Source of the DNA: a virus
Virus record (IMG/VR): IMGVR_UViG_3300046543_000819
Location: 1-48,154 of that record
Length of the DNA: 48,154 nt
Strand: one strand, 5' to 3'
In this document: one piece after another, positions 29,007 through 37,435 of the stretch
Numbering within the stretch: the stretch's first letter is position 1
How the letters are laid out: each line of letters starts with the position of its first letter
The notes under the pieces: generated by a model
Databases searched by the model: none
What the model was told of the DNA's origin: nothing
The model's input: the letters and a program-made list of their open reading frames with translations, nothing else
Program-made: the position numbers and the translations under genes

Positions 29007-29525
29007 ATGGACGCAAAGTCCGCCCTCCTCTCCATCCTCGACGGCCCTTGGCCAGTTCTCACCCCTGCGGATTTGGATAGCCTGATCGAGCGGTTCTTCC
29101 AAGCATTCCAGCCGGCCAACGTAGACGCGCGCCGACTGCTCATCGCGATGGCGATGAACGAATCCTCCGGCGGCAAGAACTGTCTGCCGCGGCACGAGCC
29201 TGCGTACTGCACCGGCGCTTACTCGAAGGCACCGCAGGTCGTGCACCTTACCGGCCTCTACGGACACAACGCGCACTGCTCCTTCGGACCCTGGCAGATC
29301 CTGCTCGTCAACTGCCCGGATGGGACCAACCCCGAAGACCTACACGAAGCGGACGCATGCGCGCGAGTCACCGCCGACTTCATGGCGCGACTGAACGTGC
29401 ACAAGAAACCTCAGAGTGTTGCCGAGTGGGGCCAGATTTGGAATGGCGGCCACATCGGCGCTGACAACCCCGGAGTTCGCGCCTACGTCGCGCACCTCCA
29501 ACAGAACTACGACAAAGCGCGCTAG
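29007..29525 (+). CDS. Virion lytic transglycosylase / lysozyme-like protein
   Basis: A 172-residue muramidase-like protein: LLIAMAMNESSGG with E52 as likely catalytic acid, then CSFGPWQILLVNC at residues 91-103, the second conserved block of SLT/goose lysozyme-type domains, and NVHKKPQSVAEWGQIWNGG. It could act as a tail-associated lysin during entry or as the endolysin; no signal peptide is visible. The ATG has little ribosome site. Confidence 0.8.
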   Translation: MDAKSALLSILDGPWPVLTPADLDSLIERFFQAFQPANVDARRLLIAMAMNESSGGKNCLPRHEPAYCTGAYSKAPQVVHLTGLYGHNAHCSFGPWQILLVNCPDGTNPEDLHEADACARVTADFMARLNVHKKPQSVAEWGQIWNGGHIGADNPGVRAYVAHLQQNYDKAR

Positions 29526-29541
29526 TCGCGCAGGAGAGTAC

Positions 29542-29814
29542 ATGGCTTTTACGCGTGAACAGACCCAGCAGGAGTTCGGCGGCATGAATAACGCCCACCT
29601 CGCTGACACGATTATGAACCCCGCGTTCGACGCAGACGCGCGCCGCTACGGCGTGGAGATGCTGATCGATCGCAAGGCCACCGAGGCAAACCGCCCCTTG
29701 TTCCGCCTCCTGGTGTCGAGCATCACTGCGGAGCGCGCGGCAGCCGCCGCAAAGGCAGCCCAAGAAGCAGAAGCATCCCAAGCCGCCGAGACCCAGCCAT
29801 CCTCCGCCGACTAA
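29542..29814 (+). CDS. Small helical protein, unknown
   Basis: A 90-residue helical protein (MAFTREQTQQEFGGMNNAHL) with an Ala/Glu-rich coiled C-terminus. GCAGGAGAG precedes the ATG at 29542, so the longer upstream frame is a shadow. Function unknown. Confidence 0.65.
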   Translation: MAFTREQTQQEFGGMNNAHLADTIMNPAFDADARRYGVEMLIDRKATEANRPLFRLLVSSITAERAAAAAKAAQEAEASQAAETQPSSAD

Positions 29815-29854
29815 TTTTTCACGACCTCTCGCTTTTCACTGAAGGAGACGCGCC

Positions 29855-30538
29855 TTGCATAGCCTGACTGCCCCGGAGAACTCCATCAACCGGAGGCTCG
29901 CCGAATCTGATGAGGTGCTCGGGAAAGAGTGCTCCACCTGCCTCCGCGCCCTCGAGTTCAATATGTTCCGCCTGGACTCCTCGAAGCGCGACGGCCGCGC
30001 ACTCCAGTGCACCATCTGCGAATCGCAGCCACGCCTGTCCACGCAAGAGCATGTTTCGCGCCTCACCGAGATGAACAACAACTCGGAGGGCACCAAGCGC
30101 CAGCGCCGGCAGGACCAGGACGAGTACAAGAACGACGTAGCGCGCATCGGGCACCCGATGACGCACACCGAGTTTCTCGGCAAGGTCACGAAACTGACGG
30201 ACGCTCTGTACTTCGAGCAGGGAAGAGTGGAAGGTGACCTCGCTCTCTACCGCGTCTACGGACGGCCGCAGGAGCACTTAGAGGGCAAGCAGTTTCGCTA
30301 CATCGGATACTGCCCGACCGGCTACATGCCGGAGTTCTCACTCTGGGAGTTCGATGAAGTTCGCGACATCCTCATCCGCGAGAAACTGCGCGGCTGGCGC
30401 ACGGTTCTGCTGAACCTCATCAAGCACCAGATTCTGACCGAAGCACAGGTCAATGAACATTTCGGCGTCCCGACCACCCAGGCCGGGTTCATCTACCGCC
30501 GCGAACTATGGCGCATGCGCAACCGCAAAAACGGGTAG
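29855..30538 (+). CDS. Phage protein with zinc-ribbon domain
   Basis: A 227-residue protein. CSTCLRALEFNMFRLDSSKR followed by DGRALQCTIC (residues 26-55) is a C-x2-C/C-x2-C ribbon seen in phage proteins of unknown role. The C-terminal half is helical with LGEWRTVLLNLIKHQILTEA-like segments. TTG 29855 has GAAGGAG 6 bases upstream. Confidence 0.7.
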   Translation: MHSLTAPENSINRRLAESDEVLGKECSTCLRALEFNMFRLDSSKRDGRALQCTICESQPRLSTQEHVSRLTEMNNNSEGTKRQRRQDQDEYKNDVARIGHPMTHTEFLGKVTKLTDALYFEQGRVEGDLALYRVYGRPQEHLEGKQFRYIGYCPTGYMPEFSLWEFDEVRDILIREKLRGWRTVLLNLIKHQILTEAQVNEHFGVPTTQAGFIYRRELWRMRNRKNG

Positions 30539-30593
30539 GCGCAGCGAGCAGCAAAACATCCCGAGTGGCCCGGATTGGCCAAGGAGAATGACT

Positions 30594-31067
30594 GTGGCAA
30601 AACCCCAAGAAACAAACGAACAGCCGGTTGCGACCGGTGAGTTGAAGATCAGCGCGAACGATCTGCAGGCGATTCTGGCGGCTGTATCGCAGCAGAATGC
30701 AGAGCAGATGAAAGGCGTGATCGAAGCGATCAAGGCGCCTTACCGCGACAAGAACCAGGACGCCATCGACGCGCAGTTCCGCGAGATGGATCGCCTCTCC
30801 GACGAGATGAAGCGCGCCGGAATCAAGGCGGAGCAGGCAGAGTGCGAGCACTTTCAGGGTTCGAGCAAACTGTCCTCGTTCACCGGCCCACTGTCGTCCA
30901 TCGTGAAGCACCAGCTGGATTCCGGTGAGCTCATTGGTATCTGCACCAACTGCCAGGCGATGTTCCGTCCGGGCGATCCGGAGTACCGGAAGCAGATCAA
31001 CCGCAAGAGTGGCAACAGCATGTCCAAGGCTGGCCAGCGCTTCAACTCTGCCGTCTCTGTCCGGTAG
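30594..31067 (+). CDS. Phage protein, possibly head-associated
   Basis: A 157-residue protein with a helical part (DLQAILAAVSQQNAEQMKGV) and C-terminal CEHFQGSSKLSSFT...GICTNCQAMFRPGDP containing two Cys plus Cys-His (possible zinc). GTG 30594 is preferred: AAGGAG is 7 bases away, while the ATG at 30588 is too close to it. Function unknown. Confidence 0.65.
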   Translation: MAKPQETNEQPVATGELKISANDLQAILAAVSQQNAEQMKGVIEAIKAPYRDKNQDAIDAQFREMDRLSDEMKRAGIKAEQAECEHFQGSSKLSSFTGPLSSIVKHQLDSGELIGICTNCQAMFRPGDPEYRKQINRKSGNSMSKAGQRFNSAVSVR

Positions 31068-31074
31068 TTCTTTC

Positions 31075-31089
31075 GTCCGGAATCCGGAC
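31075..31089. repeat. Intercistronic palindrome GTCCGGAATCCGGAC in the late region
   Basis: Exactly the same 15-mer found three times in the leftward accessory region (with G before and CG after). Here it lies between two rightward structural genes, 7 bases past the stop at 31067, flanked by CTTTCG/CGAAAG. Confidence 0.8.
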
Positions 31090-31103
31090 GCTCTCGAAAG
31101 TTC

Positions 31104-31829
31104 ATGCCCTCTACCATTCAATTAAGCCGAACCATCGGCCTCGCGCAGAATTTCGTTCGCAACGCACCGTTGACGATCGGAACTGCGAATGATCCGGCGC
31201 TGTCGAACGCGGACTGGGTACTCCAGTTCATGCTCGCGGCGCCGTTTGCTTGGCCCTGGAACCGCAATAGCGGAACGTTCACCTGCATCGTCAGTCCGGC
31301 GACGCAGGACTACGCCGTTAGCGTGCCTGATTTCGGATGGCTCGAGCGCGCCACGATTCAGGACCTCACAGAGAGTACGAACCCGACCAAAGAAATGACG
31401 GTTAGGTTGTCGATTAGCCAGGACCAGGTCATCGGCCAGCCAGCATTCATCGCTCCGATCTATGACGACGGGGCAGGGAACATCACCTTCCGCCTGTTCC
31501 CGACTCCCGACAAGCCGTACGTTGTCACCTTCGACTATCAGGCGGCCGCGCCGCTTTTCACCGGAACTACTTCTAAGTGGGCTCCGGTTCCGGATCGCCT
31601 CTCTTATCTCTACAACCAAGGGTTCCTCGCGAAGACCTACGAATACCTCGGAGACGACCGCTTCCCGATCGCCATGCAGTTGTTCCTGCGCCAGGTGATC
31701 GCCGCCAATCAGGGTCTCGACGAAACCCAGACCAACCTCTTCCTCGCTGACCGAATGAACTCCGCGCGCGAAACGCAAGAGACCCTCGGCAATGCAGTGT
31801 CCGGCCGCCAAGGCCGCGGCATGTTCTAG
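31104..31829 (+). CDS. Head-tail adaptor-like protein, copy 1
   Basis: A 241-residue protein. Residues 30-85 (NADWVLQFMLAAPFAWPWNR, ...ATQDYAVSVPDFGWLERATIQD) share spacing with the 41223 gene product (LANDIIQKIFAQGMDWKFNR, ...QQDYLTQVTNLGWMESCYRVD). The C-terminal half is helical (DRLSYLYNQGFLAKTYEYLG). I read it as an adaptor or connector between portal and tail, on context; a direct family match is not certain. Confidence 0.6.
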   Translation: MPSTIQLSRTIGLAQNFVRNAPLTIGTANDPALSNADWVLQFMLAAPFAWPWNRNSGTFTCIVSPATQDYAVSVPDFGWLERATIQDLTESTNPTKEMTVRLSISQDQVIGQPAFIAPIYDDGAGNITFRLFPTPDKPYVVTFDYQAAAPLFTGTTSKWAPVPDRLSYLYNQGFLAKTYEYLGDDRFPIAMQLFLRQVIAANQGLDETQTNLFLADRMNSARETQETLGNAVSGRQGRGMF

Positions 31830-31839
31830 GAGCAACATT

Positions 31840-34800
31840 TTGATTCGCGTTCCCCGCATACTCACATCCCTGTTCACTTTTTGCGCGCTCGCTGCATCGG
31901 CATTCGCCGCGCAGGGGTCGCAGCGTATTTCGACAGTGGTCGCCAACGTCGGCAGCAACGCGCGCGTTCTCGCCAACGCGCAGATCACGGTCTGCTCTTA
32001 CAACGCGAGCAACCCGACTTGCACCACTCCTGTGATTGTGTACCAGGACCCCTTGATGACCGTGCCCTATGCGTTTACGTTCCGCGCAGATGGCAACGGC
32101 AACTACAGTTATTGGGCCGCAGCAGGGAATTACGTAGAGAAGGTGTGTGCGACGGGCGCGCAGTGTCAGACGCGTGTCATAACCCTGGGAGGTAGCGGCA
32201 GCGGCGGTGGCGGGACTCCCGCGGGGCCGTCTTTTGCGATCCAGTTCGCGAACAACGGCGTAACTGCATTCCAGGCCGACGGCGATTTTACGATCGACCC
32301 GACGAACCACATTTTGAATACGTCGGCCGGCAATTACATCGTCGGTGCTGCGAACAGCATGCCCCGCAAGGTATTCGACCCGATGGACACCAACCGCCTA
32401 GGCGGACTTGCGGCGGCACTCGCTGGTACGTCTGGACACACCCCCACGGAGGTTATCCAGGCCACGCTCGATTATGCGGAGTGTCAGACGTTTCCAGGTT
32501 CTTGGAGCAAAGTCCTTCTCCCCTCCGGATTGAACATCCCTATTAGCCAGATTCTGGTATGGACCCATCAAGAGCTGTCTGGTGAGAGCGAAAGTGTTCA
32601 CCCGTTTTTAGGGCACAACGACAACACGAAAGCCATGATTATGTTGCATGGTGCGGCTGACACCGTCACCTGCCCCAATCTAGGTCCTACCCCTGTCACT
32701 CCGGGCGCACCCGGCAACGTGGTGATTAAGAACATCGGCATTGGTGGTATGAACGTCAGCACCAGTAACGATATAGGCATTCGGTTAGAAGGTACTGACG
32801 GCTTCCAATGCGTCGGCTGCCTGGTTCAGAACATCTCGGGAGGAGCCAGCTTCGGAGGGCAGGGCATCCTTCTTCTCGGCGTCAGCGATAAGGCCAAGGA
32901 TTTGGGGTATGAAGACGCGCAAATATCTGGATGCCTCGCCTATACCAACGGTGTAGAGCCGATCTCCCACTCTCCAACCGGACAATGCGGAGCGGTTGAG
33001 GATGATGTATTAGATGGCGAATTAGATAACGTCTATTCTTCAGACGGTGCCGGGTTTCTTGGTGGCCCCACCGTTCGTGGTCCCGGCGCCTGCTATCCCA
33101 ACTGCGCGGGCTTTGTATTTGGCGGAAATAACGGATACGCAAATGGTGTGTTCTCGCAGATATCAGATATCGGCGCGATCCTTGGCGGCACCAACGTGCG
33201 ATTCCACAACTACCGCATCGACGGAACCTCTAAGGAAGGTGTGCGCCTGAGTGGTGGAAGCAACATCCTGGAGGAATTCCACGTCACCGCCCCTTGCACT
33301 TCAATATCCCTACAAGCCAATTACAACTCAGGCGTGGCAACCGGGTGCTTCGGTTTATTTACCGGAACCGGCTCAGGCATCAACGCCGGAAATTCTTTTA
33401 CAGATATCCACATAAACCTGAACGGGGGAATCCTTGGGCAGTCCTTTGCTCAGGCGCAGTTCCGGGATGGAGTGTCGTTCAACGCGGCTCCGAATCATTA
33501 CGACTTTCTTGGGATAAACGTTAATCCCAACAATACCGGACCAAATGACTGGCCTCTCTTCACCAACGTGGGCATCGCTCCCAGCACTCCTCCGGTTGTT
33601 GCTTATAGCCCCAACCTCGTAGGAACGCTCACCGCAGCGCAGGGAACGGCCAATATTAGCGGAGTAAGCATGCTGGAGATCAATACCAGCACCCCTCTTA
33701 CTCACGTTGTCGGAGGAATCCCCGGGCAGATTGTAACCATCTACGCTAACTTTGGCGGCCCCGGCACTGCCACTATCAATCACAACCCCAGCGGCACTGG
33801 GGGTGGGATCATTACATGCTCCAAGCAGCCAACAACCGTGTCAGTGACGAATGGAGCAATCTTCCAATACTCCGTCAACAACTTGGTGGAGCTTGGATGC
33901 GATACGCAACTCGATCACTCTTGGATCAACTGGTTTGGAAACCCCACACCCTCCGCCCCTAGCTTCATCGACTTCTACGGGAACATTCAGGCCAGGAAAA
34001 GCCCGGCGCAATTCGCCCCGGATTTCACAAATCTTCATGGTTCTACTACAAGCGGTTCCGCCTGCTTCGTGCTGGAATCAGTATTCTCGGATGGTTCCCA
34101 CGTCGTTTCTCCACAGGCGTGTACCAGTGTGAATTTAGCGGCGCTGACTCCGGGAGGCATATTCGCTTCCGACTTACCGCAGGCCGCCGCGTTCAATATG
34201 TATTTGGTATCGAACACGCAGGCCAACGGTGTTCCTCTTGGCAAGTTCGGGGCGGGCTCTTTTCAGGGCGGCAGTACCTTTTACTGGGATGGCCCCACGA
34301 CCATAGCCGCAGGAGGTAATGGAACCGTAGTAGCAGCCGGTGACAACAACACCGGAGAATACTGGGCAGTAAACGGTGTGCTTCTATCCACCTCCGGAAC
34401 TCAGCCCACATGCGGTGCTGAATACCAAGGGTTGCAGTGGATCGTACGTAACGCCACAACCGGCGACGTGTACCAAATCTGCCAGCAGCAGGCGGGCGGA
34501 TCGTTTGCATGGTCGTCCCCCGGTGGCGGCGGACCCGCAACGATAATCGCCAGTTCAGAGACTGTTACCTTCTCAGCCACGCCGACGTTCGCCACGACCA
34601 CGCGAGCCAGCATCATCACGCTCACCGGCAACATCACCAGCTTCACGCTGGCAGCCGCCGCAGATGGGCAGGAAAAGACACTCACATTCTGCCAGAACGG
34701 AACCGGCAGTTTCACTGTTGCGCCACCTACAAACGTCCACGGATTTATGACCGTAGGAACCACGGCTTCCAAGTGCAACTCGCAGCACTATACCTACTCC

Positions 34801-34851
34801 GTCGGACAATCTGCGTGGCTGGCCGACTCTTCAGGTGTCATTAATGAATAG
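31840..34851 (+). CDS. Secreted tailspike-like protein (beta-helix region)
   Basis: A 1003-residue protein starting with a Sec signal peptide: MIRVPRILTSLFTFCALAAS ending AFA before AQG. TTG 31840 is chosen because TAGGAGC is 7-8 bases upstream and the signal then starts correctly. Next is a small beta domain with Cys pairs (CSYNASNPTC), a GSGSGGGG linker, a long repeat-rich beta-helix-like centre (residues ~150-520) and a C-terminal domain found in similar proteins (TFCQNGTGSFTVAPP). Tailspikes are normally made without signal peptides, so export is unusual. Confidence 0.75.
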   Translation: MIRVPRILTSLFTFCALAASAFAAQGSQRISTVVANVGSNARVLANAQITVCSYNASNPTCTTPVIVYQDPLMTVPYAFTFRADGNGNYSYWAAAGNYVEKVCATGAQCQTRVITLGGSGSGGGGTPAGPSFAIQFANNGVTAFQADGDFTIDPTNHILNTSAGNYIVGAANSMPRKVFDPMDTNRLGGLAAALAGTSGHTPTEVIQATLDYAECQTFPGSWSKVLLPSGLNIPISQILVWTHQELSGESESVHPFLGHNDNTKAMIMLHGAADTVTCPNLGPTPVTPGAPGNVVIKNIGIGGMNVSTSNDIGIRLEGTDGFQCVGCLVQNISGGASFGGQGILLLGVSDKAKDLGYEDAQISGCLAYTNGVEPISHSPTGQCGAVEDDVLDGELDNVYSSDGAGFLGGPTVRGPGACYPNCAGFVFGGNNGYANGVFSQISDIGAILGGTNVRFHNYRIDGTSKEGVRLSGGSNILEEFHVTAPCTSISLQANYNSGVATGCFGLFTGTGSGINAGNSFTDIHINLNGGILGQSFAQAQFRDGVSFNAAPNHYDFLGINVNPNNTGPNDWPLFTNVGIAPSTPPVVAYSPNLVGTLTAAQGTANISGVSMLEINTSTPLTHVVGGIPGQIVTIYANFGGPGTATINHNPSGTGGGIITCSKQPTTVSVTNGAIFQYSVNNLVELGCDTQLDHSWINWFGNPTPSAPSFIDFYGNIQARKSPAQFAPDFTNLHGSTTSGSACFVLESVFSDGSHVVSPQACTSVNLAALTPGGIFASDLPQAAAFNMYLVSNTQANGVPLGKFGAGSFQGGSTFYWDGPTTIAAGGNGTVVAAGDNNTGEYWAVNGVLLSTSGTQPTCGAEYQGLQWIVRNATTGDVYQICQQQAGGSFAWSSPGGGGPATIIASSETVTFSATPTFATTTRASIITLTGNITSFTLAAAADGQEKTLTFCQNGTGSFTVAPPTNVHGFMTVGTTASKCNSQHYTYSVGQSAWLADSSGVINE

Positions 34852-35773
34852 GTTCCGGCGGCTGTTTTCAGTCTCGCTGCTGCTCTTGCTTCCCTGCATC
34901 GCCATGGGGCAGGCAGGCACTGGTGTTCCGGATCAAACGGCAGCGCACTTCCCCAGCCCGGTGCTGTACTGCGTCCCCGCCGCCAGCGCTACCGGCGGCA
35001 CGGGAGCGATGGTCTGCTCGGCCATATCGGACGACGGAAACTTCACGTATGACACAGAGCCGCTCAAGATGTCGAGCCCGGTCTATCTCCTGCCGACAAA
35101 CGTAGCGACGTCCTCCGCGAATTACGTCTCCAACGCTACTCAGTACGTGATGAGTTACTTCAACGCTGGGGGCGCCGCAGTTAACACTGGTTGGACGGTA
35201 TACGGGTGGGTAGGCACCGGGACTACTCCCGCCACTGATCTCGATTTCTATGGCCCTCCGGATCTCCCCAGCGATGCCATCCTGTATGCCATAAATGGCG
35301 GCATCTCTGCTACCGCCATCCAGAATTACAACTCCCCGAAATTCAAGGTCCGCGGTGCATGCTGGAACGGTTCCACCTCGCTGCTCGCTGATTGGAACTG
35401 GCAGGAGATCGAAGGCACCGGCGCGAACCCAACAGAGACGCTGCTGTTCACACATAACGGTTGCACCGGTGTGGCGATTGTAGAGGTACCCGGAATCAAG
35501 ACGGACGGTACTGCGTACATCGGTACAGGCACCGCATCGAACACAGACGTCACCGGCGAACTCTCGTTCTCCTCCGCCACCACGAACACATACACCCTCG
35601 CCAACCTGTCCACCAGCCACCCCGAGTGCTGGATACGCCCGCAGTTCAACTACGGCACCACAGCCTTCTGGCCGACCTTCACCGGGGGCGGGGCTTCCCC
35701 GTGGGTTATGACGATCAATTTCTCCGCAGCTGTCACCGGTAACGTGAGTTTTGGATGTCTCTTCAGAAACTAA
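34844..35773 (+). CDS. Secreted beta-sandwich protein
   Basis: A 309-residue protein with a Sec signal (MNRFRRLFSVSLLLLLPCIA, then MGQA). The mature part is Thr/Gly-rich beta with few charged residues. ATG 34844 overlaps the previous gene by 8 bases and has CAGG upstream. It overlaps the next gene by 19 bases. No family recognised; a polysaccharide-binding or fibre role is inferred. Confidence 0.7.
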   Translation: MNRFRRLFSVSLLLLLPCIAMGQAGTGVPDQTAAHFPSPVLYCVPAASATGGTGAMVCSAISDDGNFTYDTEPLKMSSPVYLLPTNVATSSANYVSNATQYVMSYFNAGGAAVNTGWTVYGWVGTGTTPATDLDFYGPPDLPSDAILYAINGGISATAIQNYNSPKFKVRGACWNGSTSLLADWNWQEIEGTGANPTETLLFTHNGCTGVAIVEVPGIKTDGTAYIGTGTASNTDVTGELSFSSATTNTYTLANLSTSHPECWIRPQFNYGTTAFWPTFTGGGASPWVMTINFSAAVTGNVSFGCLFRN

Positions 35774-36963
35774 TAGCGATCCTCCTCGCTATATTTTTTC
35801 CATTTTCCCTTACAGCACAGACGACACTCAAAGGCGTGACCGTGCGCGGTCTCTCCGTAGGGGTGACGCAGTCTGGGCCGCCGCCGACCAGCGGGTTCAG
35901 CTTCTTGCCTGCGGGAGGAACGTACACATCGGCGCAGAACGTAAGCGTCACGTACACGCCAACCGGAGCCGGGCAGGACATCTTTTACACGACAGACGGA
36001 TCGACGCCGGATGCTGCTTCAAAGTTGTTGCAGACAGGCTCTACCATTCCGGTCTCCGTAAGCACGGTCATCAATGCGCTTGTGTATCGCGTAGGCAGTG
36101 TCCGGCAGGACACGCAGTTGACCCAAGGGTTGTGGAAGGTATGCACACCGAAGGGTGGAGGCCCTGGAACACCAACTTCTGCGCTGTGCGGAGGCGTAGG
36201 TTCGACGCAGCCTACCGGCTGGAACATCCTCTGGAACACTACAGTCGGTGGGGTCAGCGGACTTGAGTCGATCAGCCTATCCGGCAACGGTGTCCAGATT
36301 CTGGTCACGCTCGGCGGCTCCGGTTGCGACGACTGCACCGAGATCACGATGGACAAGTGGATCAAACCGCTTGACGCCGACACCGCTACACAGAACCACG
36401 AACATGATGTTTGGCACAACGATGCCACGCGCAACCGGCTGCACATGGGCGGATTCCAATGCAACCAGCAGAGCGGCAACCCCGCGCAACTCGGCGGGTT
36501 GTCGGGCAAACAATGGCAGTTCGACAATGAACAGGGCGGCGATGGACCGGGCGGCGTGTCATGGGTCAATACCAACGTCAACGACAAGTGCCCTCTCTCG
36601 ACCTCACTGTGGACACACCTGCGGGTTCATCTCTCGTTTTCGGTTGGCGACGACGGCTGCGGCGACGGGCACACACCGTCCGTACATGGCGGTCTAGGCT
36701 GCACAAGATACGACTGGTTCGAAGTAGGCACTGCGATCAGTCCAAACAACGGCGCGACGATGGCGCATTACAACCTGGCCACGACAGCCCCCTGGAACAC
36801 GCTCGAGAACGATGCGAAGGGCTGGGGCTCTGGTTGTGCTGACCAAGACCAGGAAGATCTCTTCCCCGGCAGCATCAAGACCGGCGGCGTGCTCATCGCA
36901 CACAACAACGTGACCTGCGGCTACGGAACGATCGCAACCGGCTCCGCGACATACAGCTTCTGA
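35755..36963 (+). CDS. Secreted protein with chitobiase C-terminal-like domain
   Basis: A 402-residue protein with signal peptide (MSLQKLIAILLAIFFPFSLT, cleavage after TAQ). Residues about 45-115 (PAGGTYTSAQNVSVTYTPTG, then IFYTTDGSTPDAASKL) match the CHB_HEX_C-type domain common in secreted glycan-binding proteins. The C-terminal 250 residues resemble a concanavalin-like sandwich with Trp and Cys-rich loops (GSGCDDCTEITMDKW). Likely binds polysaccharide; no catalytic residues can be named. Confidence 0.7.
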   Translation: MSLQKLIAILLAIFFPFSLTAQTTLKGVTVRGLSVGVTQSGPPPTSGFSFLPAGGTYTSAQNVSVTYTPTGAGQDIFYTTDGSTPDAASKLLQTGSTIPVSVSTVINALVYRVGSVRQDTQLTQGLWKVCTPKGGGPGTPTSALCGGVGSTQPTGWNILWNTTVGGVSGLESISLSGNGVQILVTLGGSGCDDCTEITMDKWIKPLDADTATQNHEHDVWHNDATRNRLHMGGFQCNQQSGNPAQLGGLSGKQWQFDNEQGGDGPGGVSWVNTNVNDKCPLSTSLWTHLRVHLSFSVGDDGCGDGHTPSVHGGLGCTRYDWFEVGTAISPNNGATMAHYNLATTAPWNTLENDAKGWGSGCADQDQEDLFPGSIKTGGVLIAHNNVTCGYGTIATGSATYSF

Positions 36964-36991
36964 TTCCTCTTCTTTCAAGAAGGACAACACC

Positions 36992-37435
36992 ATGAAACGA
37001 ATACTGCTTGTGCTGGCGTGTCTCGCTGCACTCGTCTCTGTACCAGCCAAGGCGCAGATCTCTCTTCCATCTACTCTCTGGCACTATACGTGGCCGGCGG
37101 CGACCTCTACAGGGCAGGTGGGCCAGTACATCGTATTGGCTTCCCCGCTGCAGTCTGGCGGCCCGACTCTCTCCTACACGGTTGACGCGTACGTCACTGG
37201 CACTCTGCCGACGACCTGCACGTTCGAGGTGCAGTCGAGTCCTGATGGTGTCGTCTGGAACACAGGCGCGGCAAGCCTCAGTGGAGACACGTCGTGTGCA
37301 TCCGCCTCGGCGGTAACGGTCTCCTTCGCCTTCAAGCCAGTCGCTTATATCCGGATCAACGTCATGGCACTGTCAGGCGGCGATGGAACAACCCAGGTTC
37401 ACTTCTTCTACACGCGTGCTATCGATGGTAAGTAA
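36992..37435 (+). CDS. Small secreted beta protein
   Basis: A 147-residue protein with signal peptide (MKRILLVLACLAALVSVPAK, cleavage before AQIS) and a single beta-sandwich (CTFEVQSSPDGVVWNTGAAS). AAGGAC precedes the ATG. A member of the secreted block; function unknown. Confidence 0.7.
   Translation: MKRILLVLACLAALVSVPAKAQISLPSTLWHYTWPAATSTGQVGQYIVLASPLQSGGPTLSYTVDAYVTGTLPTTCTFEVQSSPDGVVWNTGAASLSGDTSCASASAVTVSFAFKPVAYIRINVMALSGGDGTTQVHFFYTRAIDGK

Noticed and set aside
28790-29276. Minus-strand ORFs (140 and 125 residues)
   Set aside because: Antisense to the muramidase gene and to the tRNA gap; no supporting signals.
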